58,301 nucleotides of DNA from Nonomuraea spiralis (GTDB lineage Bacteria; Actinomycetota; Actinomycetes; Streptosporangiales; Streptosporangiaceae). The notes under the pieces are model-generated. The model was not told the origin of the DNA, searched no databases, and saw nothing but the letters and a program-made list of their open reading frames with translations. The position numbers and the translations under genes are program-made. Below are positions 35,677 through 45,572 of this stretch, piece by piece (the stretch's first letter is position 1; each line of letters starts with the position of its first letter). The DNA lies in contig NZ_BMRC01000045.1 in NCBI RefSeq assembly GCF_014648435.1, positions 1 through 58,301 on the forward strand, in the 5' to 3' direction.

Positions 35677-37209
35677 ATGGCTTTCCCGTCTCAGGAGCAT
35701 CAGCCCTTCGCTCACCTGAGCACGCCCAACGCGGCCTTCTACCGGGGGATCCTCCGAGCGTTCGCGCGAGCGAAGGAACGATTCATCGTGCATCTCCGGC
35801 CCGAGGACGTGGCGGCGGAGCTGCGGCGGGACAATGACGACGCGCTCGCGCAGGCACTGGACAAGCTGCGGGAATGGGGCAACCTGCGGGCCGACGCCGA
35901 CACCGGCAGGGTCACGAGCGTGGAGGACTTCCACCGTAAGCGGTACCTGTTCCAGCTCACGCATGCCGGGCAGGCTGCCGAGCAGGCGATCTCGTTCTAC
36001 GAAGACGCCATCGGGAAACGCGGGGCGCTGCAGTCTGTGGCATTGGGAGACATCGCCGAGCAGTTGCAGTCGCTGGTCGTTCTTGCTCGCGACGCGGATC
36101 CCGACCCTGCGCGCGCGCACCTGCTACTGCTGTCCCTGTCCGATCGGTTCTCGTCGCTGGCCGACAACGCGCAGGCGTTCATGGCCTCGTTGCGGCGCGC
36201 GATCGACTTCTCCGACGGCGACGTGGCGGGGTTCATCGCCTACAAGGAGCGGCTGATCGACTACATCAACCGCTTCATCGCCGACCTCGCCAACTCCGGC
36301 GCGCGGATCGCCACGCTCCTAAGTGAGCTGGACAAATTCGACCATGATCGGCTGCTCCGGCTGGCCGCGCGCCGCGAGGCCGCCGACGCGGTGCCCGACG
36401 AGGAGGAGACGGCGGAGGCGTACGTCAGAGCCGAGGAAGCGGCGTTCGCTTCCTGGTCGAATCGCTGGCGCGGTCTCCGGGACTGGTTCGTCTCCACGGG
36501 CGCCGGTCGGCCGTCGCAGGCGCGACTGCTGCGCCAGGCGGCGATCACGGCGATCAAGCAGCTCATCGACACGGTGGGGCTGCTCAATGAGCGGCGGTCC
36601 GGGCGTTCCGATCGCAGTGCGGACTTCCGGGCGCTGGCGCGGTGGTTCGCCGAGGCTCCCGATGAAGCGGCGGCGCATCGGTTGTGGCGGGCGGCGTTCG
36701 GGCTGACTCCCTCCCGCCATCTGACAGTGACGGCCGCGACCCTGGAGGAATGGCACGAGGTCGACGCAGGAGTCCCCTGGCGTGAGGCGCCACCCATCAG
36801 GATCTCGCCGCAACTTCGCCGCACCGGGTCCTATGAGCGGCGCGGTAAGCCGAACAAGGTGACCGACCGCTCTCAGGCCCGCAGGTTGCTGGTGGAGCAG
36901 GCCGAGCGGGAGGCGAGCGAGACGGCCGCGGCTCGGGCCGCGCTGCGGACCGACGGTCCGGTCCTGCTGTCAGAGCTGGACAGTCTCGATCCACGAGCCT
37001 TCCAGTTGTTCCTGGGACTGCTGGGCGACGCGCTCGCGACCCGCCGGCCAGGCGACACGGAGGTGAAGACGGTGAGTGCCGACGGATCGATGGAGATACG
37101 CCTGATGCTCGTTGCCGATGGCGGCGAGGTCCAGATCCGTACCGAGGACGGTGTGCTCACCGGGCCCGAGCACGTGATCGAGATCACCGACCTGACGGCC
37201 GGCCCGTGA
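35677..37209 (+). CDS. jetA: Wadjet type III protein JetA (DUF2397 / TIGR02677 family)
   Basis: A 510-residue kleisin-like subunit of the Wadjet SMC complex, which cleaves closed circular plasmid DNA. The N-terminus FAHLSTPNAAFYRGILRAF and HLRPEDVAAELR is characteristic of DUF2397, and long Arg/Glu-rich helices follow. ATG at 35677 is chosen because similarity begins there; an in-frame extension to 35581 looks non-coding. Shine-Dalgarno match is weak. It is the first of four genes joined by 4-bp overlaps, in the order expected for type III Wadjet. About 170 bases of promoter region separate it from the integrase scrap. Confidence 0.9.
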   Translation: MAFPSQEHQPFAHLSTPNAAFYRGILRAFARAKERFIVHLRPEDVAAELRRDNDDALAQALDKLREWGNLRADADTGRVTSVEDFHRKRYLFQLTHAGQAAEQAISFYEDAIGKRGALQSVALGDIAEQLQSLVVLARDADPDPARAHLLLLSLSDRFSSLADNAQAFMASLRRAIDFSDGDVAGFIAYKERLIDYINRFIADLANSGARIATLLSELDKFDHDRLLRLAARREAADAVPDEEETAEAYVRAEEAAFASWSNRWRGLRDWFVSTGAGRPSQARLLRQAAITAIKQLIDTVGLLNERRSGRSDRSADFRALARWFAEAPDEAAAHRLWRAAFGLTPSRHLTVTAATLEEWHEVDAGVPWREAPPIRISPQLRRTGSYERRGKPNKVTDRSQARRLLVEQAEREASETAAARAALRTDGPVLLSELDSLDPRAFQLFLGLLGDALATRRPGDTEVKTVSADGSMEIRLMLVADGGEVQIRTEDGVLTGPEHVIEITDLTAGP

Positions 37210-38357
37210 TCGGGGATGAGGAGCGGGCCCAGCGGCGTGCCGCGCTACGCGCGCTGCTGGCCAGGCCGCTGCTCACCGCCGGGCGTGATCCCGAGGCGCT
37301 CCTGCTGGTGCGCCGCCATGTGACCGAGCTGCGCGACTGGCTCGCACGCGAGACCGGCTGGCGGCTGATGGCGGACTCGGGGACGGCGCGGCTGTTCAAG
37401 ACCGCCCCCGACGCGCAGGACGCGACTCACCCGGCGCGGGGAAAGGCGGGAGAGCCGTACGGTCGACGCCGTTACGTACTGTTCTGCCTGGCTCTGGCCA
37501 CGCTCGAACGGGCGGACGCGCAGACCACGCTCGGTCGGCTGGCAGAAGAGGTGTTGTCGGCCGCGGCAGAGCCGGAGCTGGACTTCGTCTTCACCCTCGA
37601 CAGCCGTACCGAGCGGGCCGATCTGGTAGCGGTAGTGCGAATGTTGCTGGACTGGGGCGTGCTGAGCAGGGTCGCCGGCGATGAGGAGGCGTACCTGTCG
37701 AAGACCGGCGACGTGCTGTACGACGTACGCAGGCCGGTACTGGCCACGCTGCTCACCGGCGCGCGGGGCCCGTCCACGATCTCTGCGTCCTCGTTCGAGG
37801 AGCGGCTCACCGAGCTGATGGCCGAACCGGTCGCCGACACCGACGACCTGCGCAACCAGGCCCTGCGCCGCAGGCTGACCCGCAAGCTCCTGGAGGATCC
37901 GGTGATCTATTTCGCCGACCTCGACGAAGCCGAGCGCGCATACCTGGCCTCCCAGCGGCATGCCATCGTCCGTCGGCTGGAGGAGGCCACCGGGCTGGTG
38001 GCCGAAGTTCGAGCTGAGGGCATCGCGATGGTCGATCCCGAGGACCAGCTGACCGATGTCCGCATGCCGGAGCAGTACACCGACGGCCACGTGACGCTGC
38101 TGGTGGCCGAACAGCTGGCCGTCCACGGCGAGCTGACGCTCGAAGAGTTGAAGGCCTTCGTCCGGCAGGCGGCCCGCGAGCACACCTCCTTCTGGCGTAA
38201 GGGCGTGACCGAGCCGGGCACCGAGACCGGCCTGCTCGCCACGGCCTTGGACAAGCTGACGGCGCTGCGGCTCGTGCGCGTCGCCGATGGCGCTGCCGTG
38301 GGGCTGCCCGCCGTCGCCCGCTACGCACTGGCCGAACCCGTGATCAAAGGACAGTGA
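37206..38357 (+). CDS. jetB: Wadjet type III protein JetB (DUF2398 / TIGR02678 family)
   Basis: A 383-residue winged-helix-type accessory subunit (KITE-like role in Wadjet). Recognised by position and by segments such as QRRAALRALLARPLLTAG at the start, RYVLFCLALATLERADAQTT, the ADLDEAERAYLASQ region and VSLPAVARYALAE-like ending (here GLPAVARYALAEP). GTG start overlaps the jetA stop (GTGA). Expected to bind the SMC neck and kleisin; no catalytic residues are expected. Confidence 0.88.
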   Translation: MIGDEERAQRRAALRALLARPLLTAGRDPEALLLVRRHVTELRDWLARETGWRLMADSGTARLFKTAPDAQDATHPARGKAGEPYGRRRYVLFCLALATLERADAQTTLGRLAEEVLSAAAEPELDFVFTLDSRTERADLVAVVRMLLDWGVLSRVAGDEEAYLSKTGDVLYDVRRPVLATLLTGARGPSTISASSFEERLTELMAEPVADTDDLRNQALRRRLTRKLLEDPVIYFADLDEAERAYLASQRHAIVRRLEEATGLVAEVRAEGIAMVDPEDQLTDVRMPEQYTDGHVTLLVAEQLAVHGELTLEELKAFVRQAAREHTSFWRKGVTEPGTETGLLATALDKLTALRLVRVADGAAVGLPAVARYALAEPVIKGQ

Positions 38358-41300
38358 TGCTGACTTCCCCGACCTCCGAACGCTGGAAGCCGCTGCGCGC
38401 CGGGCTCGTCGACCTGTTCTATTACGACATAGAGGAGTTCCACTTTCACGACGGGCGCCTGCTGCTGCGCGGCAACAACGGCACCGGCAAGTCCAAGGTG
38501 CTGGCCCTGACACTGCCGTTCCTGCTTGACGGAGAGCTGGCCCCGCATCGCGTTGAACCGGACGGCGACCGACAGAAGCGCATGGAGTGGAACCTGCTGC
38601 TGGGCGGCAAACACCCGCACCCCGAGCGGCTGGGTTACGCGTGGATGGAGTTCGGCCGACGCACGGCGGACGGTTCTGAGGAGTTCCGTACGATCGGGTG
38701 CGGGCTGAAGGCGGTCAAGGACCGCGGCGTCGTCCGGCACTGGTTCTTCCTCACTCCACAGCGCATCGGTGCGGAACTTCATCTGCTCTCCTCCACCGGC
38801 GTGGTGCTCACCAGGGAGAAGCTACGTGAGGCCGTCGAGGGCCGCGGGATGGTGTACGACCGGGCCGCTGACTACCGCAGGGCCGTGGACGAGGCGCTCT
38901 TCGGGCTCGGCGAGCACCGCTACGAGGCCCTGGTGAACTTGCTCATCCAGTTGCGCCAGCCGCAGTTGTCGAAGAAGCCGGACGAGAAGCTGCTGTCCCG
39001 CGCCCTGACCGAGGCGCTGCCACCGCTCAGCCCCGCTCTGATCGCCACGGTCGCCGAGGCGTTCCGCGGCCTCGACGAGGAGCGCGACGCCCTGCGGGGA
39101 CTGGAGGAAGCGCGCGAGGCGGCGACCGGCTTCCTGATCCACTACCGTCGCTACGCCGCCATCGCGGCCAAGCGCAAGGCCGCCGTGCCACGACTGGCAC
39201 ACAGCCGTTACGAGCATCTGGGCCGGGCCCTCGGCGAGGCCGAGGGCCGCCACGCCGCAGCGGAGGCGAGTCTGGCGGCAGCACAGCAGGTGCTGGAAGA
39301 ACTGGAGGAACAGCGGACTCTGCTGGAGGCACGCCGGGACGCGCTTCGAGAGAGCCCCGAGATGCGTGACGCGGAGCGGCTCAAGCAGTACGGCCAGGAG
39401 GCCAAGCGGCTGGCCGATCATGCTCGCCGCTGTGCGCAGGAACGCGACCGCCTCGCAGGCGAGGCGCAGCGCCGCGAGCAGCGAGCCCGTACGGCCCGGG
39501 ACAAGGCCGACGCGGCAGGGCGCGACCTCGGCAGGGTGCAGGATCTGACCGTGTTGGCCGCCCGTGAGGCGCGGTGCGAGCCCGGGACGGCCCGTACGGG
39601 GCCGGATCATCTCCTTGTGGCCGACCAGCCGGAGCTGGCGCGGATCAGGCGTGACACCGAGGCACTGGCGGATCGTCAGGAGCAGGCGATCGGCGAGTTG
39701 GAGCGGCTCATCGACCGCATCCGCCGGGCCCAGGAGCGGATGAGGGCCGCGCGCACCGAGGTGGAGCGGCTGACCGCGGAGACACAGGCCGTGGCTCAGC
39801 GTGTCGCCGACGCGGAAGAGGCGGTGGGCGGGGCCGTCACCGGGCTCGTCCAGAAGTACACCCTCTACTTGGCTGGTCTCGTCGAGCTGCGGCTGGACGA
39901 TCCCGATGAGGTGATCGCGGCGCTGCAGTCCTGGGCTGCCTCTACCGACGGCCCCAACCCTGCCGCGAACGCCGTGGGCGACGCGACCAGAACGGCCACT
40001 GACGCGCTCGGCCGGTTGGGAGCAGAGCTGGACTCCGAGATCAAAGAGGCGACGCGGGCCGCCGCGGACCTGTCCGAAGAAATCTCCCGCTTGGAGGCCG
40101 GTGGCCACGAGGCGCCGCCCGTGCCGCACACGCGCGACCCCGCCACCCGCCTCGGCCGTCCCGGTGCACCCCTGTGGAAGGTGGTGGACTTCGCCGATGC
40201 GGTGCCCGACGACCATCGGGCCGGTCTGGAAGCCGCCTTGGAGGCCGCCGGCATCCTGGACGCCTGGGTGACGCCGGGTGGGACGTTGCTGGCCGCGGAC
40301 GACACCGTCATCGTCGCCGGTGAGCCGCTGTCCGGCCCGTCCTGTGTCGCCGTCCTGCGTCCGGCTGTTGACCGGGCCGATCGGCAGGCCGCGGCACTGG
40401 CCGACAGCGCCGTGGACGCCGTGTTGTCCGCCATCGGCCTCGGGCCGGGTCACGACGGCCGGACGTGGGTGGCAGTCGATGGCAGGTGGGCGAACGGCGT
40501 GCTGACCGGCTCCTGGCGCAAGAGTGAGGCGCACTACATCGGCGAGGGCGCCAGAGAGGCGGCGCGGCGGACTCGGCTGACGACCCTCCGCGGGGAGCTG
40601 GACCAGGTCAATCGGCGGATCGAAGACCTGCGCGGCCGGCTTGAGCTGCTCGCCGCCCGCCGGGACAGGCTCGCCGCGGAACACCGCGGCCTGCCTTCGG
40701 ACACCGAGTTGCGAGAGGCGCACGTCAAGCGCGCCACCGCCTACGAACGGCGTGACGAGGTCAACGCCGCGCACGTCGCGGCGGGCATGGCGCTTCGCGA
40801 GCGGCAGGACGAGCTCCGGAAGGCGGGCATCCGGGCTGAGGAGTTCGCCGCGGACGTCGGCCTGCCCGCGGATCCCGCGGCGCTCGATGAGGTCAAGGGT
40901 GCGCTCAACCGCTATCGGCTGGCCCTGGCCCAGTTGTGGCCCGCCATACAAGTCTGGCGTGACGCGCACGAGACCGCCGCGGACGCCGCAGGGGAGCTCG
41001 GCAGGACGAAGGAACAACTCGGCGAGGCCGCCGAACTGTCAGCGAAGGCGGGTGAGGAGGCGGGCGCCGCGGCCGAGGCATACCGCACACTGGTCGAGAC
41101 CGCGGGCTCCGCCGTGGAAGAGCTGTTCCGCCGGCTCGACCAGGTGCAGCACGCACTACGCGAGCGCGCCATCGCCGAACGCTCCACTCGCCTGCGCGAG
41201 CAGCAGGCCCTGCAGGAACGCGGCAAGGCCGAGGGCGAACGCGACAACCTGCGCAAACAGATCGAGGATGCGATCACGGCACGCGACGCCGCCGTGCACG

Positions 41301-42484
41301 AGTTCCAGGTGTTCGCCGCCACTGGCCTGCTGAACGTCGCGCTGGCAGGCCTGGACGTGCCCGACACGGGCGGGGAGTGGGCGGCGACACCCGCCGTGCT
41401 TCTGGCCAGGACGGTCAACGCCGAGCTCGACACGGTGGACGATGGCGACGGCCCGTGGGACCGGGTGCAGAAGAAGGTCGCTGAGGAGCACAAGCTGCTG
41501 TCGGACGCCATGGCCAGGCACGGGCACTCCGTCGGACTGGCCCTGCACGACGGCGTCATGATCGTCGACGTGATCTTCCAGGGGCGCGCCAGGGACATGC
41601 CCGAGCTGGCCGCGGCGCTGGCCGAGGAGACCGGGCAGCGCGCACAGCTTCTGTCGGCCAAGGAACGCGAGATTCTGGAGAACCACCTTCTCAACGAAGT
41701 CGCCGGCACGCTGCACGAGCTGATCGCCGCGGCCGAGTCGGAGGTCCAGGAGATGAATGCCGAGCTGGAATCCCGCCCCACCTCCACCGGCATGCGGCTG
41801 CGCCTGATCTGGAAGACGGCCAGGAACGCCCCCGACGGGCTCGACCGGATCAGAGGCAAGCTCCGCCAGACCGTGGACGCCTGGTCCTCCGCCGACCGAT
41901 CCGCCGTCGGCGCGTTCCTTCAGGAGCGAATCGCCCGCGAGCACACCGACAATCCAGCCGCGGGCTGGACCGAGGCCCTGACCAGAGCGCTGGACTATCG
42001 TGCCTGGCACGAGTTCGCGATCCAGCGGCTTCAGGACGGCCAGTGGCGGGCCGCGACCGGCCCCGCCTCCGGCGGAGAACGGGTGCTGGCGGCGTCGGTG
42101 CCGCTGTTCGCTGCCGCCTCGGCCCACTACAAGTCCGCGGGCAACCCGTACGCGCCGCGCCTGGTCGCGCTGGACGAGGCGTTCGCCGGGGTGGATGACG
42201 ACTCCCGGGCCAAGTGCTTGGGACTGCTGGCCACGTTCGACATGGACGTGGTGATGACCAGCGAGCGGGAATGGGGTTGCTACCCGCAGGTGCCCGGGCT
42301 GGCGATCTGCCAGCTCTCGCGACGGGACGGCATCGACGCCGTGCTGGTGACGCCCTGGCGATGGGACGGGCGCGAGCGTCGGCGGACAGAACGCCCCACC
42401 ATCGCTGTGCCCGCGCCCTCCCCCGCACCCGCCGTACGGCAGGACGGTCTGTTCGGCATGAACGAGGACGGCACGGCCGGATGA
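38354..42484 (+). CDS. jetC: Wadjet type III SMC-like ATPase JetC (TIGR02680 family)
   Basis: A 1376-residue SMC/MukB-like ATPase, the DNA-extruding motor of Wadjet. Walker A GNNGTGKSK lies at residues 40-48 after LLLRG. Two long coiled-coil arms (Glu/Arg/Ala-rich heptads, about 240-560 and 740-1020) flank a central hinge-like domain (about 590-720). The C-terminal head carries the ABC signature in ASGGERVLAASVPL and Walker B with catalytic Glu in RLVALDEAFAGVDDDS. Starts at GTG 38354 or ATG 38357, overlapping the jetB stop. The length and motifs indicate an intact, functional gene. Confidence 0.95.
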   Translation: MMLTSPTSERWKPLRAGLVDLFYYDIEEFHFHDGRLLLRGNNGTGKSKVLALTLPFLLDGELAPHRVEPDGDRQKRMEWNLLLGGKHPHPERLGYAWMEFGRRTADGSEEFRTIGCGLKAVKDRGVVRHWFFLTPQRIGAELHLLSSTGVVLTREKLREAVEGRGMVYDRAADYRRAVDEALFGLGEHRYEALVNLLIQLRQPQLSKKPDEKLLSRALTEALPPLSPALIATVAEAFRGLDEERDALRGLEEAREAATGFLIHYRRYAAIAAKRKAAVPRLAHSRYEHLGRALGEAEGRHAAAEASLAAAQQVLEELEEQRTLLEARRDALRESPEMRDAERLKQYGQEAKRLADHARRCAQERDRLAGEAQRREQRARTARDKADAAGRDLGRVQDLTVLAAREARCEPGTARTGPDHLLVADQPELARIRRDTEALADRQEQAIGELERLIDRIRRAQERMRAARTEVERLTAETQAVAQRVADAEEAVGGAVTGLVQKYTLYLAGLVELRLDDPDEVIAALQSWAASTDGPNPAANAVGDATRTATDALGRLGAELDSEIKEATRAAADLSEEISRLEAGGHEAPPVPHTRDPATRLGRPGAPLWKVVDFADAVPDDHRAGLEAALEAAGILDAWVTPGGTLLAADDTVIVAGEPLSGPSCVAVLRPAVDRADRQAAALADSAVDAVLSAIGLGPGHDGRTWVAVDGRWANGVLTGSWRKSEAHYIGEGAREAARRTRLTTLRGELDQVNRRIEDLRGRLELLAARRDRLAAEHRGLPSDTELREAHVKRATAYERRDEVNAAHVAAGMALRERQDELRKAGIRAEEFAADVGLPADPAALDEVKGALNRYRLALAQLWPAIQVWRDAHETAADAAGELGRTKEQLGEAAELSAKAGEEAGAAAEAYRTLVETAGSAVEELFRRLDQVQHALRERAIAERSTRLREQQALQERGKAEGERDNLRKQIEDAITARDAAVHEFQVFAATGLLNVALAGLDVPDTGGEWAATPAVLLARTVNAELDTVDDGDGPWDRVQKKVAEEHKLLSDAMARHGHSVGLALHDGVMIVDVIFQGRARDMPELAAALAEETGQRAQLLSAKEREILENHLLNEVAGTLHELIAAAESEVQEMNAELESRPTSTGMRLRLIWKTARNAPDGLDRIRGKLRQTVDAWSSADRSAVGAFLQERIAREHTDNPAAGWTEALTRALDYRAWHEFAIQRLQDGQWRAATGPASGGERVLAASVPLFAAASAHYKSAGNPYAPRLVALDEAFAGVDDDSRAKCLGLLATFDMDVVMTSEREWGCYPQVPGLAICQLSRRDGIDAVLVTPWRWDGRERRRTERPTIAVPAPSPAPAVRQDGLFGMNEDGTAG

Positions 42485-43764
42485 GCGGCAGCAGCACGAA
42501 CGGCTCCGTGGCAGGCAGCGGTGCGAGCGAACGGCTGGGGCGGCTGCTGGGCGGCGACGAGACCGCCTGGCTGGTCGACCGGGCACGCCGCCGCCTGGAA
42601 CAGGGCAAACCGCTGACAGGAACGGTGACACTCACGACGGCGACCCCCGCACAGCGCCGCGCGGCCGAGGTGCTGCTCGGCCGCCGGGCGGGAGCCGGGT
42701 CCTCCCTGTCGGTCTCCTTGGACGAGGTAGATCGCATCCTGCGAGTGGGCGGCATCGCCGCGGACGGGCTGCGCGAGGCCGTCATCCGGCTACGTGGCCC
42801 AATCCGGGACCTGACGGGGGAGAAGGCCGCGCAAGCAGCGGACTGGAAACAAGCCTTCGCCAAGCTCGACGCCCTCATCTCCGAGCGGCCCGAACTGTCC
42901 GGGTGGCGATCGTGGCTGGAGTCCACCGGCCTGGTCAGAAGGCTCGCCACCACGGCCGGCGAAGCACGTACCCTGCTCGACCGGCTGAGCACCGTACTGG
43001 AGCGACTGCCGTCACCGGGCACGCGCCTCGGCCGGCTCGCCGCCGAGACCTGCGCGGACGCCCACGCGCTGGACGAAGGACGCCCGCTGGCGACCCTCGC
43101 CCTGTCCGCGGCGCGTGCCCTGTCCGGCCTGCCGTACGCGGGCGAAGGCGGCGCGGACGCCCGCCGCTCGACCTGGGCCGCAGTCGGCGTGCACCTCGAC
43201 GACCTGTCCTCCTTCGTGCTCTGCCTGGGGCTGCCGGGTGACGACCACTCCCCCACCGGACGCATGCTCAGCGCGGCCAGGGCGGCGGGCGAGCCATGCG
43301 TGCTGACCCTGCGTCAACTCCTCCGCCACGAAGCACCACTGCGCGCGAACCTGGTCAGGATCTGCGAGAACCCGGTGGTAGTCGCGGCGGCGGCCGACGA
43401 ACTCGGAGCCTCGTGCCCACCCCTGGTGTGCGGCGGCGGCCGGCCGTCGGCAGCCGTCTGGCGGCTGCTGGACCTGCTCGCAGCCGGCGGCGCGACGTTC
43501 GCCTACCACGGGGACTTCGACTGGGGCGGGATCGCCATCGCCGCCGCGGTCCACGAACGGGTCGGATTCCTGCCATGGCGCTTCGACGCCGCATCCTACC
43601 GAGCCGTGCCCTCGTCGGCTCCGCTTGCCGGGCAGATGCGCCCGACCCCCTGGGATCCGGAGCTGTCCGTGGTGATGGAGCGACGGGGTGTGCGGGTCGA
43701 GGAAGAGCTCGTACTCGCTGAGCTGATGGCTGACCTGGCTCCGAAAGGACGTCGCGGACACTGA
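42481..43764 (+). CDS. jetD: Wadjet type III nuclease subunit JetD (DUF3323 + DUF2399 / TIGR02679)
   Basis: A 427-residue TOPRIM-type nuclease that cuts the plasmid DNA captured by JetABC. The N-terminal DUF3323 part is seen as LLGGDETAWLVDRARRRLEQ and AAEVLLGRRAG. The C-terminal DUF2399 TOPRIM part has the metal-binding DxD in TFAYHGDFDWGGIAIAAA (about residue 345). ATG overlaps the jetC stop (ATGA). No damage is visible. Confidence 0.92.
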   Translation: MSGSSTNGSVAGSGASERLGRLLGGDETAWLVDRARRRLEQGKPLTGTVTLTTATPAQRRAAEVLLGRRAGAGSSLSVSLDEVDRILRVGGIAADGLREAVIRLRGPIRDLTGEKAAQAADWKQAFAKLDALISERPELSGWRSWLESTGLVRRLATTAGEARTLLDRLSTVLERLPSPGTRLGRLAAETCADAHALDEGRPLATLALSAARALSGLPYAGEGGADARRSTWAAVGVHLDDLSSFVLCLGLPGDDHSPTGRMLSAARAAGEPCVLTLRQLLRHEAPLRANLVRICENPVVVAAAADELGASCPPLVCGGGRPSAAVWRLLDLLAAGGATFAYHGDFDWGGIAIAAAVHERVGFLPWRFDAASYRAVPSSAPLAGQMRPTPWDPELSVVMERRGVRVEEELVLAELMADLAPKGRRGH

Positions 43765-43898
43765 AGACGCGGACTTCTTCGTGATCATCGAGGTAGTCTC
43801 AACTCTCGGCTCACATGTTCCCGATCTATCGGACGGGGAAGGCCTCGAATGTCCGTGGGCCGGTAACCGAACAAGCCCGGAGAAGAAACGGCACTGTC

Positions 43899-45035
43899 AT
43901 GGACGTCATGAAGCAGGCCGCGGCCCTCAAGGGGCAGCTGATCGACTTCGCCCTGTCACCCCGGTTCGCCCGCGAGCTCAACAAGGCCTTCGAGCAGAGC
44001 GACCCCGAAGGCCTCGCCGACGGCGAGGCAGCCGTGAGCATGATCATCGATCACTTCGTCCTGCAGCGGCGGCTGGCCTCCGGCGACACGGTCATCGACC
44101 GCTTCCTGCGCGCCCATCCCCGCCTGAGCCCCCAGGAGCGGGAAATGATCCTCGGCTGGAGGGATGTGGTCGAAGGGATCTTCGAGGTCCAAGGTAAAGA
44201 CCAGGACGCCGTGATCCTGTTCAACCTCATCGACGAGCTCACCTACCGCGTCCGGTCCAACATGGGCAAGTCCGCCTTCCGCCCCATCAGAAAGGGCATG
44301 TTCCTCATCTGCCGGCTGGTGCCGCTCGGCGAGGACTGGCTGGTCAGCGCGAACATCAGCCTCTTCCCCGCCGACGCCCGCGACCAACTCCTCACTCAGG
44401 CGGCGGAGTTCGGCCTGCGCAACCCCAAGCTGGTCTTCCGCAACCCGGACAAGCTCGCCACCGCACGCCGCATACTCACCGAACAGCGAGACGTCTTCAT
44501 CGACCTGTACGGTGCCGAATACATCGTCGTCCGGGGAGAGGACGTGGCCCCGCGATACGACGCCTTCATGCGGGCCTGCATGGATCGAGCCGAGCCCGGC
44601 AACACCTCCCCTCTGCCCGGCTTCACCCTTCCCGATGACCTGCTGGAGGCCGAAACGGTGGCCATCCACTTCGACCCCGAAACAGGCATCAGCCTCTACC
44701 TCGATTTCGGCCTCCTGCAAGAGCTCTTCGCCAACCCGAAACTGATCAACCGGCGCCGCTACCGCGAATCCCTGACCTCCTACCTCCGCGGCGACGACAT
44801 CTCCCCCGCCGCCATCAAGCTCCTGACCGAGCCCGACCCGGACAACGCCGGCGTCGTCTTCGGCAAGCTCCTCAAGAAGAAGGACTTCTCCTGGCCCGAG
44901 CACGGGGAGTCACTGCTGCGCCGGTACAAGGCCCGTTACTTCGACGAGCCCCAACTGCCCACCACCGTCCCGGTCAGCGGCATGATGGCCGGACATCTGC
45001 GCAACGCCCTGCGCGAGGAGTCGTCGGAGCCGTGA
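43899..45035 (+). CDS. conserved-looking protein of unknown function downstream of Wadjet
   Basis: A 378-residue acidic protein I do not recognise. Its N-terminal third is helical (SPRFARELNKAFEQSDPEGL, MIIDHFVLQRRLASGDTVID), followed by SPQEREMILGWRDVVEGIFE and a mixed alpha/beta part (RKGMFLICRLVPLGEDWLVS). No signal peptide, membrane segment or nucleotide motif. ATG at 43899 has GGAGAAG somewhat far upstream; an in-frame ATG at 43815 is less likely. It lies 134 bases after jetD in the same direction and within the same integrase-flanked segment, so it may be an accessory or independent defence gene, but nothing in the sequence proves this. Confidence 0.75.
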   Translation: MDVMKQAAALKGQLIDFALSPRFARELNKAFEQSDPEGLADGEAAVSMIIDHFVLQRRLASGDTVIDRFLRAHPRLSPQEREMILGWRDVVEGIFEVQGKDQDAVILFNLIDELTYRVRSNMGKSAFRPIRKGMFLICRLVPLGEDWLVSANISLFPADARDQLLTQAAEFGLRNPKLVFRNPDKLATARRILTEQRDVFIDLYGAEYIVVRGEDVAPRYDAFMRACMDRAEPGNTSPLPGFTLPDDLLEAETVAIHFDPETGISLYLDFGLLQELFANPKLINRRRYRESLTSYLRGDDISPAAIKLLTEPDPDNAGVVFGKLLKKKDFSWPEHGESLLRRYKARYFDEPQLPTTVPVSGMMAGHLRNALREESSEP

Positions 45036-45127
45036 TCTCTGCGCAAAACCGCAAACCGCCGGCAAACAAGAAGCACTGCGGTCACCCTCGGTAGTGCGGC
45101 AGTCTCGCCGAACTACCAAGAGGGCGT

Positions 45128-45570
45128 ATGGCCCTTGAGCCGACCGCGGAGCAGCAGGCCGCGAGGGATGTGTTCGTCGCTGGCCGCGATCTGGCCCTGG
45201 TCGCCGGCGCCGGATCCGGCAAGACCTCCACCCTGATCCTGATGGGCGCCTCCACCCGCAAGCGGGGGCTGTACATGGCCTTCAACCAGACGATCGCCGT
45301 AGACGCCCAGCACCGATTCGGCCCGAATGTGATGTTTCGTACCGCGCACTCGCTGGCCTTCCAGGCCGTCGGGCGCCGCTATCACCAGCGGTTGAACGCT
45401 TCAGCGCGGATCCCCGCGAAGCACATCGCCCACATCCTCGGCATCACCCGCGACCTGCCCATCGGCTCTCACCGCGTCACGCTCGCCCACCAGGCCCGCC
45501 TGGTGATGGGCATGATCCGCCGGTTCTGCTACAGCATTGACCGCGAGGTGACGGCCCGCCATCTGGACGG
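45128..45570 (+). pseudogene. truncated UvrD/Fbh1-like ATP-dependent helicase (N-terminus only)
   Basis: About 148 N-terminal residues of a superfamily 1 helicase remain: Q-motif region TAEQQAARDVF, Walker A ALVAGAGSGKTSTL, motif Ia GLYMAFNQTIA and FRTAHSLAFQAVG. At about 45566-45572 helicase sequence stops and tyrosine-integrase sequence starts in another frame. Walker B and motifs III-VI are gone, so it cannot work. The start has AGAGGG close upstream. Confidence 0.85.
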
Positions 45571-45572
45571 CG

